From NCBI GenBank assembly GCA_945980015.1, contig CAMFQI010000104.1:1-5351 (forward strand): a DNA stretch of 5,351 nucleotides, written 5' to 3'. Under the pieces are notes generated by a model. That model was not told the origin of the DNA. It did no database searches and saw only the letters and a list, made by a program, of their open reading frames with translations. The DNA is from an uncultured Eubacterium sp. (GTDB lineage: Bacteria; Bacillota; Clostridia; Oscillospirales; Acutalibacteraceae). The translations under genes and the position numbers were made by a program. The stretch's first letter is position 1, and each line of letters starts with the position of its first letter. Shown here in pieces: positions 1 through 5,351 of the stretch.

Positions 1-38
1 AGCCTTCGTCGGCAGCGTCAGATGTGTATAAGAGACAG
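1..38 (+). other. Illumina Nextera (Tn5) adapter contamination at contig end
   Basis: Bases 6-38 match the complete 33-nt Nextera read-1 transposase adapter: TCGTCGGCAGCGTC followed by the 19-bp Tn5 mosaic end AGATGTGTATAAGAGACAG (20-38). Bases 1-5 (AGCCT) agree with the last five bases of the Nextera i5 index usually written CTAAGCCT, exactly where the index sits in the library primer; this match is short and recalled from memory. The stretch is a library-preparation artefact that survived trimming, not a transposon end in the genome. Genuine sequence begins at base 39. Any gene call or homology search that includes these bases will be misled; for example, the reading frame of the following gene meets an in-frame TAA at 29-31 inside the adapter. 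Confidence 0.98.
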
Positions 39-2530
39 CTGTCGGACAGAGTGAGTGGAAAAATGCGACTGTCCCCGGCTGTAATTTTCTTGACCTTATG
101 GACAACGGCGACATACCCGACCCGTTTATCGGACTTAACGAAAACGAGGTTGAGTGGGTAGGAAAAACGGATTTTGAATACCGCAGCTTTTTTGAGCTGA
201 CGGCTGACGAGCTTGAAGCCGATGAAATTTTGCTTGTTGCAAAGCAGCTTGATACAATCTGCGATGTAACTATAAATTCAAGACCGGCATTTTCCTGTAA
301 TAACTGCTTTGTTGAGCAGATTTTCGATATAAAGCCGCTTGCAGTTGAGGGTAAAAATGAGATAAGCATTTATTTTCATTCTCCCGTAAATTATGTTAAG
401 GAAAAGTATAGGGAATGTTCGACTCCCGTAAACTCAAACGGTCAAAACGGTATTGTACATATTCGTAAGCCCCAATGTCATTTCGGTTGGGACTGGGGTC
501 CTGTTTTGCCGCTTTCGGGCGTTACCGATGATATTTATCTCAAATTTGTAAAGCACGCAAGAATTGTCGATTTTACCGCAAGTGCCGACTACGATTTTGA
601 AAAGGGGATAGTAAAGGCAGGCGTTAACGAGCAATATTGTGACGGCATTGAGTGTGAGATTTCGCTTTATGCTCCAAACGGCGAGCTTATTGAAACACAG
701 GGTAATAACGCCGAATTTTGCGTTTATGAGCCGGAGCTTTGGTGGACGTACGATTTGTCCGATAAGAGCGAGCAACCGCTTTATACCGTTACCGCAAGGC
801 TTTTGTTTAATGGCGAGGTTGTTGATGAGGCTTCAAAAAAAGTCGGTATTCGCCATATTGAGCTTAATCGTGAAAGGGACGAATTCGGCAGAAATTTCCA
901 ATTCAAGCTCAACGGCGTACCTATTTTTGCAAAGGGTGCAAACTATATTCCCGCCGATAGCTTGATTACAAGATTTGACGATGAAAAGCTTGATTATCTT
1001 TTGGACGCTTTTCAGTTTTCAAATATGAATGTGCTTCGTGTTTGGGGCGGCGGATATTACGCAAGCGACAGTATTTATGATAAGTGCGACAAACGAGGAA
1101 TTCTCGTTTGGCAGGACTTTATGTTTGCCTGTCAGGCGTATCCCTTCTTCCTTGATGATTATCTCGATAACGTAAAAGTCGAGGTTGCATATAACGTTCG
1201 TCGTATTTGCTCACATCCGTCTCTTGCTTTGTGGTGCGGTAATAATGAGATTGAGGATATGCATATGGCATGGATAAATATGCCGAAGTATATTTCGTGG
1301 ACCGAAAAGTTTTTCTACGAAATTCTCGAGAGTGAAATTCGCAAAATCGACTCTCTTACTCCTTACACTCCCGGCTCTCCTATCGGAAAATCGCATAATG
1401 TCGGCGTTTATGCCGATAATGTGGGCGACACTCATTTGTGGGGTGTGTGGCACGGCTTGAAGCCGATGAACTATTATCGCCGTCGTATGACGAGATTTTG
1501 CAGTGAATTCGGCTTTGAATCCCTGCCGGATATGAACGCTATTCGTATTTTTGCAAAGCCTGAGGATTACGACCTTAACAGCAAGGTTTTCCTCTCTCAC
1601 CAAAAATGTATGAACGGCAACGACAAAATGGTTTACTATATCGCAGGTAGATTTGATTTGCCAAAGCATTTCAGAGATTACGTTTATCTTTCGCAGGTAA
1701 CCCAGCTTGAATGTATTGCCGACGCAACGGAGCATTGGCGCAGGAATAAGGGAAGATGTAACGGCTCGATGTATTGGCAGTTCAACGACTGTTGGGGTGT
1801 TTGCTCGTGGTCAAGTATTGATTATTACGGAAATTATAAGGCTTTGCAATACGGCGCAAGACATTTTAACGAGCCGTTTACAGTATCGTTTGAGGACGAT
1901 AAGAACGGCGTAAGGCTTTATGTTCTTAACGACAGAATTGAGAATAAGGTTGCAACGCTTGAATATGCTTTGTTCGATTTTAATGACGGAGTTGTTTTGA
2001 GCAATAATGTTGATATTGCCGTTGAGGATAAGCTTGTTGTTGATATTCCGTCCGATTGGCTTTCACGCTGCGATAAGCAACATTCGGGACTTGTTGCGAC
2101 ATTGAGAGAAGACGGAAAAATTGTCAGCCGCAAAACCCTCTTGCTTGATAAGGAAAAGAATTTGAAGCTGCCGAAGGCAAAGCTTAAAACAGTTATTTGC
2201 GTAAAGGGTAATACTCTTGAGCTGAATATTAAGACGGACAGGTATGCAAGACTTGTAAAAGCAGAGTGCAGTAAAACTTATCTTCCGTTTTCCGATAATT
2301 TCTTTGATTTGCTTCCCGGTGAGGAAAAGGTTATTACAATGACCTTGAACGACGGTATGAACGCAAAGGAAATTGCCGAGAGTATTGTAGTTTACTCGCT
2401 TTGCGATATCGAAATGAATAAGAGTAAAATCAATTCTTTCTCAAAGCGTGCAAAGGTTTATTTCTCACCTGTTAATATCGGAAATGCCGTTCATCACGGC
2501 AAGGTACCGAAGGATATAGAGCTTGACTGA
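39..2530 (+). CDS. Beta-mannosidase, glycoside hydrolase family 2 (5' partial)
   Basis: Removes non-reducing terminal beta-D-mannose from manno-oligosaccharides or N-glycan core fragments by a retaining mechanism. The frame is open from base 41 and reads VGQSEWKNATVPGCNFLDLM into the ATG at 98. That ATG is therefore internal: the ATVPG...DL...G.IPDPF.G.NE block is the conserved N-terminal sugar-binding region of GH2 beta-mannosidases, and perhaps 15-30 residues are lost to the contig end. Numbering from Met98, the protein shows HFGWDWGP (128-135), RVWGGG (314-319), WCGNNE with the predicted acid/base Glu384, SEFGFES with the predicted nucleophile Glu470, and MYWQFND (558-564), followed by C-terminal beta-sandwich domains. 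The visible length of about 829 residues suits the 820-870 usual for the family. Both catalytic glutamates are present, so it is probably active. Secretion cannot be judged without the N-terminus; relatives in Clostridia are mostly cytoplasmic. No transporter or other mannan gene is in view. The gene ends at TGA 2528-2530, followed by a terminator. Confidence 0.95.
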
Positions 2531-2540
2531 TTTTGATAAT

Positions 2541-2591
2541 AACAAAACCTCTGTAACGGTTTTTGCCGCTTCAGAGGTTTGTTTTATTTTT
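2541..2591 (+). terminator. Intrinsic terminator, possibly bidirectional, between beta-mannosidase and pyridoxal kinase
   Basis: A perfect 9-bp stem is formed by AAACCTCTG (2545-2553) and CAGAGGTTT (2572-2580). A small inner CGG/CCG pairing lies within the 18-nt loop, and the U-rich tail GTTTTATTTTT (2581-2591) follows on the + strand. It begins about 14 bases after the beta-mannosidase stop. On the - strand the same hairpin lies 4 bases past the kinase stop codon (2584-2586), with a weaker U-tract (TTTTGTTATT), so it can plausibly serve both convergent genes. Its + strand tail runs into the 3' end of the kinase gene. Confidence 0.85.
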
Positions 2592-3399
2592 CGTATAATG
2601 TGTGTAAAACCGTTTCAAAATCAACGCCGTAATATCTTGTGTCGGGATTTCTTACGCTTGCCTTTATGCTCTCCAATGTGAAGTCGCCTGCGGTTTTTAC
2701 TGCCTGTTTTAGCGATTTTCCCTGCGTCAGTGCACCCACGCAAACGGAAGAAAACACGTCGCCTGTGCCGTAGAAAACCTTGTCTATTTTTTCGTGAGTG
2801 AAGTAGTCGAAATCCCTGCCGTCGTATGAGAGAATTCCGTATTTTTCGTCGAGTGCAATTCCTGTGAGTATAACGCTTTTTGCACCGATGTCAACAAGAG
2901 AGTATACGATTTTTTTTATGTATTCAAAGTCGTAATCCTTTTTGTATTGTTGACCTGTTAAAAATGCCGCCTCCGTCAGATTGGGTGAAATAACATCTGC
3001 CTTTGAACAAAGCCACTTCATTTTTTCAACGAAGCCGCCGTCAAAGTGAGGGTACAAAACTCCGCCGTCCGCCATAACGGGATCAACGTAAACAAAATTT
3101 CCGTCGTCTTTGAAGTCGTCAAAGAATTTTGCGACTATTTCAATTTGCTTTTCGCTTCCCAGATAGCCTGTATATATTGCGTCGAAATCGAAGCCTTCTT
3201 TTTTCCAATGCTCCGAAATTGGAGTAATTTCGTCCGTTAAATCCTTAAATGTGTGACCCTCAAATATTGTATGAGCCGATAAAACTGCGGTCGGAATAAT
3301 GCTTGCTTCAATCCCCATTGCGCTGATTATCGGCAATGCAACGGTAAGTGAGCATTTTCCAAGGCACGATATATCCTGAATTGTAACTATTCTTTTCAT
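2584..3399 (-). CDS. pdxK: Pyridoxal/pyridoxamine kinase (PdxK/PdxY-like)
   Basis: Phosphorylates B6 vitamers (pyridoxal, pyridoxamine, pyridoxine) with ATP in the cytoplasm, feeding the salvage route to pyridoxal 5'-phosphate. The 271-residue protein has the ribokinase-fold layout of pyridoxal kinases: an N-terminal substrate-binding segment (about 8-30, DISCLGKCSLTVALPIIS), YTGYLGS (76-82), the ATP/metal-site segment VDPVMADGG (105-113), SPNLTEA (138-144), and the C-terminal GTGD anion-hole motif (211-214), where Asp214 is the expected catalytic base. Length is normal for the family (about 260-290). The start at 3399 is supported by AGGA nine bases upstream and by the conserved MKRIVTIQDIS opening. 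The sequence resembles the version annotated as pyridoxamine kinase in Clostridia more than E. coli PdxK; the gene symbol is given for family membership, not proven orthology. It appears monocistronic, with a promoter in the divergent region upstream and a hairpin right after the stop. ThiD-type hydroxymethylpyrimidine kinase is the main alternative and fits less well. Confidence 0.9.
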   Translation of the reverse strand: MKRIVTIQDISCLGKCSLTVALPIISAMGIEASIIPTAVLSAHTIFEGHTFKDLTDEITPISEHWKKEGFDFDAIYTGYLGSEKQIEIVAKFFDDFKDDGNFVYVDPVMADGGVLYPHFDGGFVEKMKWLCSKADVISPNLTEAAFLTGQQYKKDYDFEYIKKIVYSLVDIGAKSVILTGIALDEKYGILSYDGRDFDYFTHEKIDKVFYGTGDVFSSVCVGALTQGKSLKQAVKTAGDFTLESIKASVRNPDTRYYGVDFETVLHTLYEK

Positions 3400-3408
3400 T
3401 TTTTGTAT

Positions 3409-3412
3409 TCCT
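3409..3412 (-). promoter_or_regulatory. Ribosome binding site of the pyridoxal kinase gene
   Basis: On the - strand the sequence ACAGGAATACAAAAA immediately precedes the ATG at 3399-3397. The AGGA core is nine bases from the start codon, a slightly long but usual spacing, and it supports this ATG as the start. Confidence 0.7.
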
Positions 3413-3441
3413 GTTGTTGTTTTTTTCTATTCTACCATATT

Positions 3442-3470
3442 ATTGTACATTAAAAAATGCACAAATTCAA
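3442..3470 (-). promoter_or_regulatory. Predicted sigma-A promoter of the pyridoxal kinase gene
   Basis: Read on the - strand, TTGAAT (3470-3465) is a -35 element with 4 of 6 consensus bases, followed after exactly 17 bases by TACAAT (3447-3442), a -10 element with 5 of 6. Transcription would start near 3435, giving a leader of about 36 bases with the AGGA site inside it. This is the best-spaced candidate in the intergenic region; TAGAAT at 3434-3429 is another -10 but has only a run of T at the -35 position. Inferred from sequence only. Confidence 0.6.
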
Positions 3471-3496
3471 TACTGTTTTCGTATACAGATTGCCGA

Positions 3497-3525
3497 TTGA
3501 CAAAAAATTTTTGCGATATTATAAT
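3497..3525 (+). promoter_or_regulatory. Perfect-consensus sigma-A promoter of the phosphopantetheinyl transferase gene
   Basis: TTGACA (3497-3502) and TATAAT (3520-3525) are both perfect matches to the housekeeping sigma consensus, separated by exactly 17 bases, with an A/T-rich spacer. Transcription would start near 3532, giving a short leader of about 24 bases that carries the ribosome binding site at 3543-3547. The promoter lies within the open frame that extends upstream of the gene, so the mRNA cannot contain the upstream in-frame ATG at 3457; this fixes the start at 3556. No obvious operator overlaps it, suggesting strong constitutive transcription. Confidence 0.88.
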
Positions 3526-3542
3526 GAACTTAGATATATAAT

Positions 3543-3547
3543 AAGGG
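3543..3547 (+). promoter_or_regulatory. Ribosome binding site deciding the transferase start
   Basis: AAGGG (3543-3547), followed by TG, lies eight bases before ATG 3556-3558, an ideal distance. It selects this ATG over the in-frame ATG at 3457, which would add 33 residues (MHKFNTVFVY...) not resembling the family N-terminus. Confidence 0.8.
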
Positions 3548-3555
3548 TGCTTTTT

Positions 3556-4158
3556 ATGATAAAGGTGTATTTGATTGACATAAGCAGGGAATTTAGCTTT
3601 GAGGAATGTATAAAGCATTTTCCTAAAAGATATGAAGACGCTAAACGCTATCGTCATAATGACGATGTGCTTCGTTCTTATGCCGCAGGCGTTCTGCTTT
3701 GGAGAGTGCTTGGCTTGGAGGACTGCGATATCGAATACGAAAAAAACTGCAAGCCGTTTAGCAGAAAAACCGATATGCGATTTAATATCTCTCACAGCGG
3801 AAAATGGGTGGCACTCGCCGTTGATAATGATGAGGTGGGTGTTGATATCGAAGCACCCAGACAGGAAAGCCTGCGTGTTAAAGAGCGTGTGTTCACTCAA
3901 AATGAATTGGAGTATATGTCCGTTGAGCCTCTTAAAAATTTTACACAGCTTTGGACGCTTAAGGAGGCCGTTATGAAGCATTTAGGCGCAGGACTTTCCC
4001 TGAATGCAAAAAGCTTTGATGTTGTGCCGCTGATTGAGGGCAAATCTGTAACGGTTAATAATCTAACCCTTTACGCCTTAACAAAATTCATCGGTGACTA
4101 TCCCTTGTCAGTCTGCTCAACTAACCCAATCCCCGATTTTGAAATAATCTGTCTATAA
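3556..4158 (+). CDS. 4'-phosphopantetheinyl transferase, Sfp/Gsp/HetI type
   Basis: Transfers the 4'-phosphopantetheine arm of coenzyme A to a conserved serine of carrier proteins (acyl, peptidyl or aryl carrier proteins), turning apo into holo form; Mg2+-dependent and cytoplasmic. The 200-residue protein carries the superfamily signatures in order: NISHSG (77-82), GVDIE (95-99, Asp97 and Glu99 as Mg2+ ligands), and WTLKEA..K..G.GL (133-147, Glu137 the third metal ligand, Lys141 conserved). It is shorter than B. subtilis Sfp (224) but longer than AcpS (about 120), and the two-half pseudo-dimer architecture points to the Sfp branch. The opening MIKVYLIDIS resembles the usual first beta strand. 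The gene stands alone on its strand with its own consensus promoter and terminator. No carrier-protein, polyketide or nonribosomal peptide gene is in the window, so the partner is unknown: it may act on a distant biosynthetic cluster or on the fatty-acid ACP. The promoter strength would suit constant expression. Confidence 0.93.
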   Translation: MIKVYLIDISREFSFEECIKHFPKRYEDAKRYRHNDDVLRSYAAGVLLWRVLGLEDCDIEYEKNCKPFSRKTDMRFNISHSGKWVALAVDNDEVGVDIEAPRQESLRVKERVFTQNELEYMSVEPLKNFTQLWTLKEAVMKHLGAGLSLNAKSFDVVPLIEGKSVTVNNLTLYALTKFIGDYPLSVCSTNPIPDFEIICL

Positions 4159-4189
4159 TAAAAGTCACTCGCGCTGAGTGACTTTTATT
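4157..4189. terminator. Bidirectional terminator embedding both convergent stop codons
   Basis: The arms AATAAAAGTCACTC (4157-4170) and GAGTGACTTTTATT (4176-4189) form a perfect 14-bp stem around the five-base loop GCGCT. The G+C-containing half is next to the loop, and the A/T half supplies a U-rich tail in each direction (TTTTATTTGTT on +, TTTTATTATAG on -). The left arm includes the last two bases of the transferase TAA (4156-4158) and the right arm includes the VanZ-family gene's TAA (4187-4185). Symmetry and position make it a terminator for both genes. Confidence 0.92.
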
Positions 4190-4724
4190 TGTTATCGTAT
4201 AAAATACTTTTTGCTTCTTTCAGTATTTTTTCCGTCAGGGTGCATACCAAAATACCGATTATTACTCCTGCCGTGTTGTGAATAACATCATCAATCTCTG
4301 CGTAGCCGAGCTTGAAAGCGTACTGTATTATCTCAATAATACTGCTGAAAATAAGCGCTGAAATTATCGGTGCAGTCCATTTTCTTTTGCCCTTGATATC
4401 GTAGCAATATAAAAAGCAGCCTAGCGGAAAAAACAATGCAACGTTCATAAACGCCTCTCTGTAGTATTCAACATTTTCAGTTTTAGCCTTGTAGTAGGTA
4501 ATAAACGGAATGAGAGAATAGCCCTGTGCGTTTTCTGATTTTTCCCGGGAAAAGAGCGTTGCGTAAATTATCAAAGCAATGTACGAGGCGGTGCATATAC
4601 TGATGAATATTCTTTCGATCTTATGTGAGCGAAGCACGGCGTGAAATACTGTTAAGCAGAATGACGCACCCAGCAGTATTATCGCAAAAGCCGTTAAATT
4701 CTGTGCATATAAATAATGAAACAT
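4185..4724 (-). CDS. VanZ-family integral membrane protein
   Basis: A 179-residue membrane protein with about five hydrophobic segments (roughly 8-29, 38-58, 92-107, 117-134 and 150-164). It shows the VanZ-family signatures: YSLIPF (69-74), MNVALFFPLG (93-102), SSIIEIIQ (127-134) and EIDDVIHNTAGVIIG (143-157), the acidic DD and following N being the family's most conserved positions. The founding member gives low-level teicoplanin resistance in enterococci by an unknown mechanism, but the family is widespread and mostly uncharacterised; no vanHAX-type gene is near, so resistance should not be inferred. The last residues (EKILKEAKSILYDNK) form a charged, probably cytoplasmic tail. The start at 4724 is supported by AAAGGA, which begins inside the stop codon of the upstream hydrolase gene; the two coding regions are nine bases apart, so they are likely cotranscribed and perhaps translationally coupled. 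Family assignment is firm; function is unknown. Confidence 0.88.
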   Translation of the reverse strand: MFHYLYAQNLTAFAIILLGASFCLTVFHAVLRSHKIERIFISICTASYIALIIYATLFSREKSENAQGYSLIPFITYYKAKTENVEYYREAFMNVALFFPLGCFLYCYDIKGKRKWTAPIISALIFSSIIEIIQYAFKLGYAEIDDVIHNTAGVIIGILVCTLTEKILKEAKSILYDNK

Positions 4725-4729
4725 ATATT

Positions 4730-4733
4730 TCCT
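4730..4733 (-). promoter_or_regulatory. Ribosome binding site of the VanZ-family gene, abutting the hydrolase stop
   Basis: On the - strand the junction reads TAAAGGAAATATATG: the hydrolase TAA (4736-4734) is followed directly by AGGA (4733-4730) and, five bases later, by the ATG at 4724. A ribosome terminating on the hydrolase would sit on this site, which suits translational coupling. It also selects the start codon used here. Confidence 0.75.
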
Positions 4734-5351
4734 TTAACGAAGCAAGGCTCTTTGATAAAAGTCTAGCGCACCGTCGATAGCCTGTTGCGACGGCTCGGAG
4801 AATGGGTCGAGCACGCTGAAAACGTGGGCAAGCTTTTTGCCTTCGTATTCGCCGAAATCTACAAGCTCACATTCGATTCCTCTTTCAAGGAAAAGGTTGT
4901 ATGCCGTAACCGTTTGGTCGTGCGCAAGAGTGTCTCCCGAGCTTGTAATGAAATATGTAGGCGGCATATCGTCTGCATAAATGATGATGTCGCTGATGTC
5001 CATAAACTCGTATGTAGGCTTCTGCTTGTAATCCTTGCCCCAAAGCATTCTTGTGTAAACGCTGAATAATCCGCCGTGATTCATATAAGCAACAGGCGAG
5101 GTGAGAGCAAGGCATTTAATGTTTAGGTTTGTTTCGCAGGTGCCGAAAACTTCACGAAGCTCGGCACTTTGATTGAGCACCGTGCAGTAAGCCGAAAGCT
5201 GACCGCCTGCACTGTCGCCCGTGAGCATAACGGTATTTGCGTTTGCAGGGTAATTATTCATATTTTCGCTTATCCAGGCAAGTGCGCTTGCACAGTCCTG
5301 AATTTGCTCGTTAACCGTAACATCGGGTACTAAACGGTAGCTGATGCTGAA
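4734..5351 (-). CDS. Alpha/beta hydrolase, HSL/Aes-type esterase or lipase (5' partial)
   Basis: Predicted serine carboxylesterase of the alpha/beta-hydrolase fold group that contains hormone-sensitive lipase and E. coli Aes. The frame is open to the window edge, and the 30 codons before the ATG at 5261 read SYRLVPDVTVNEQIQDCASA..W, the conserved YRLaPe...p....D...Al.W block of this family. ATG 5261 is therefore internal and the true start lies beyond 5351. In the 205 visible residues the nucleophile is Ser47 in GDSAGG, the acid is probably Asp140 in SSGDTLAHD, and the base is probably His176 in LAHVFSV. Family members are about 300-330 residues, so roughly 100, including the oxyanion HGGG motif, are outside the window. 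The C-terminus (GALDFYQRALLR) is complete. Substrate cannot be predicted: short-chain acyl esters, including acetylated sugars, are typical. It lies immediately upstream of the VanZ-family gene in an apparent operon whose promoter is not in view. Confidence 0.9.
   Translation of the reverse strand, partial: FSISYRLVPDVTVNEQIQDCASALAWISENMNNYPANANTVMLTGDSAGGQLSAYCTVLNQSAELREVFGTCETNLNIKCLALTSPVAYMNHGGLFSVYTRMLWGKDYKQKPTYEFMDISDIIIYADDMPPTYFITSSGDTLAHDQTVTAYNLFLERGIECELVDFGEYEGKKLAHVFSVLDPFSEPSQQAIDGALDFYQRALLR

Noticed and set aside
20..38. Tn5/IS50-type mosaic end as evidence of a transposon in the genome
   Set aside because: The 19-bp mosaic end is preceded by the synthetic Nextera primer-binding sequence, so it comes from tagmentation in library preparation and not from a natural element.
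1211..1735. Open frame of 174 codons on the - strand inside the beta-mannosidase
   Set aside because: It lies wholly opposite the conserved catalytic region of the GH2 enzyme and has no recognisable domain. The other frames inside the mannosidase (434-775, 639-965, 1707-1913, 1918-2133) are rejected for the same reason.
3537..3542. Second perfect TATAAT, just downstream of the first, as an alternative -10 element
   Set aside because: Transcription from it would start at about 3549, beyond the AAGGG ribosome binding site and only a few bases before the ATG. No good -35 lies 17 bases upstream, whereas the element at 3520-3525 has a perfect partner.
3427..3981. Open frame of 184 codons on the - strand opposite the phosphopantetheinyl transferase
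   Set aside because: It overlaps a gene with clear family motifs and its own promoter and ribosome binding site, its product resembles no family I recognise, and it runs through the divergent promoter region. It is an antisense shadow.
4185..4724. Glycopeptide (teicoplanin) resistance determinant
   Set aside because: Family membership in VanZ is clear, but no van regulatory or ligase genes are adjacent and most VanZ-family proteins in Clostridia have no demonstrated resistance role.
4785..5115. Small frames on both strands overlapping the alpha/beta hydrolase
   Set aside because: The hydrolase frame carries the catalytic motifs and extends through the window edge; the overlapping frames show no family resemblance and no ribosome binding site in a sensible place.
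39..5351. CRISPR array, tRNA/rRNA gene, riboswitch, toxin-antitoxin or phage defence module
   Set aside because: No spaced direct repeats, RNA-gene signatures or defence-type domains were seen. The only long gap is 156 bases (3400-3555) and it is explained by two promoters and leaders.

Overview
The window looks like the end of a metagenome or draft-genome contig from an anaerobic Gram-positive bacterium of the Clostridia, plausibly a gut Oscillospiraceae/Ruminococcaceae-type species. The reasons are moderate-to-low G+C, AGGA/AAGGG-type ribosome binding sites, compact gene spacing with strong hairpin terminators, and the protein families present (cytoplasmic-type GH2 beta-mannosidase, Clostridia-style pyridoxamine kinase, Sfp-type phosphopantetheinyl transferase, VanZ-family membrane protein). 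Species-level assignment is not possible from the sequence alone.

The first 38 bases are not biological. Bases 6-38 are the Illumina Nextera (Tn5) read-1 adapter including the 19-bp mosaic end, and bases 1-5 fit the tail of an i5 index. Genuine sequence starts at base 39, inside a gene.

Layout: (1) 39-2530 (+), beta-mannosidase of glycoside hydrolase family 2, missing a short N-terminal piece. (2) 2541-2591, a hairpin terminator between convergent genes. (3) 2584-3399 (-), pyridoxal/pyridoxamine kinase of the ribokinase fold. (4) 3400-3555, a divergent promoter region with a plausible promoter for the kinase and a perfect-consensus sigma-A promoter (TTGACA-17-TATAAT) facing the other way. 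(5) 3556-4158 (+), Sfp-type 4'-phosphopantetheinyl transferase; the promoter shows that translation starts at 3556 and not at an upstream in-frame ATG. (6) 4157-4189, a 14-bp perfect hairpin whose arms overlap the stop codons of both convergent neighbours. (7) 4185-4724 (-), VanZ-family membrane protein. (8) 4734-5351 (-), alpha/beta hydrolase of the HSL/Aes esterase type, whose N-terminus runs off the window. The hydrolase and VanZ genes form a tight two-gene unit.

The genes do not form one pathway. The beta-mannosidase serves mannoside catabolism, the kinase salvages vitamin B6, the transferase activates carrier proteins, and the hydrolase/VanZ pair has no assignable substrate. This is ordinary chromosomal housekeeping and accessory metabolism. 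I saw no mobile element, CRISPR array, RNA gene, defence locus or convincing undescribed system. The most consequential observations are the adapter contamination, the start-site corrections it forces, and the economical terminator architecture.
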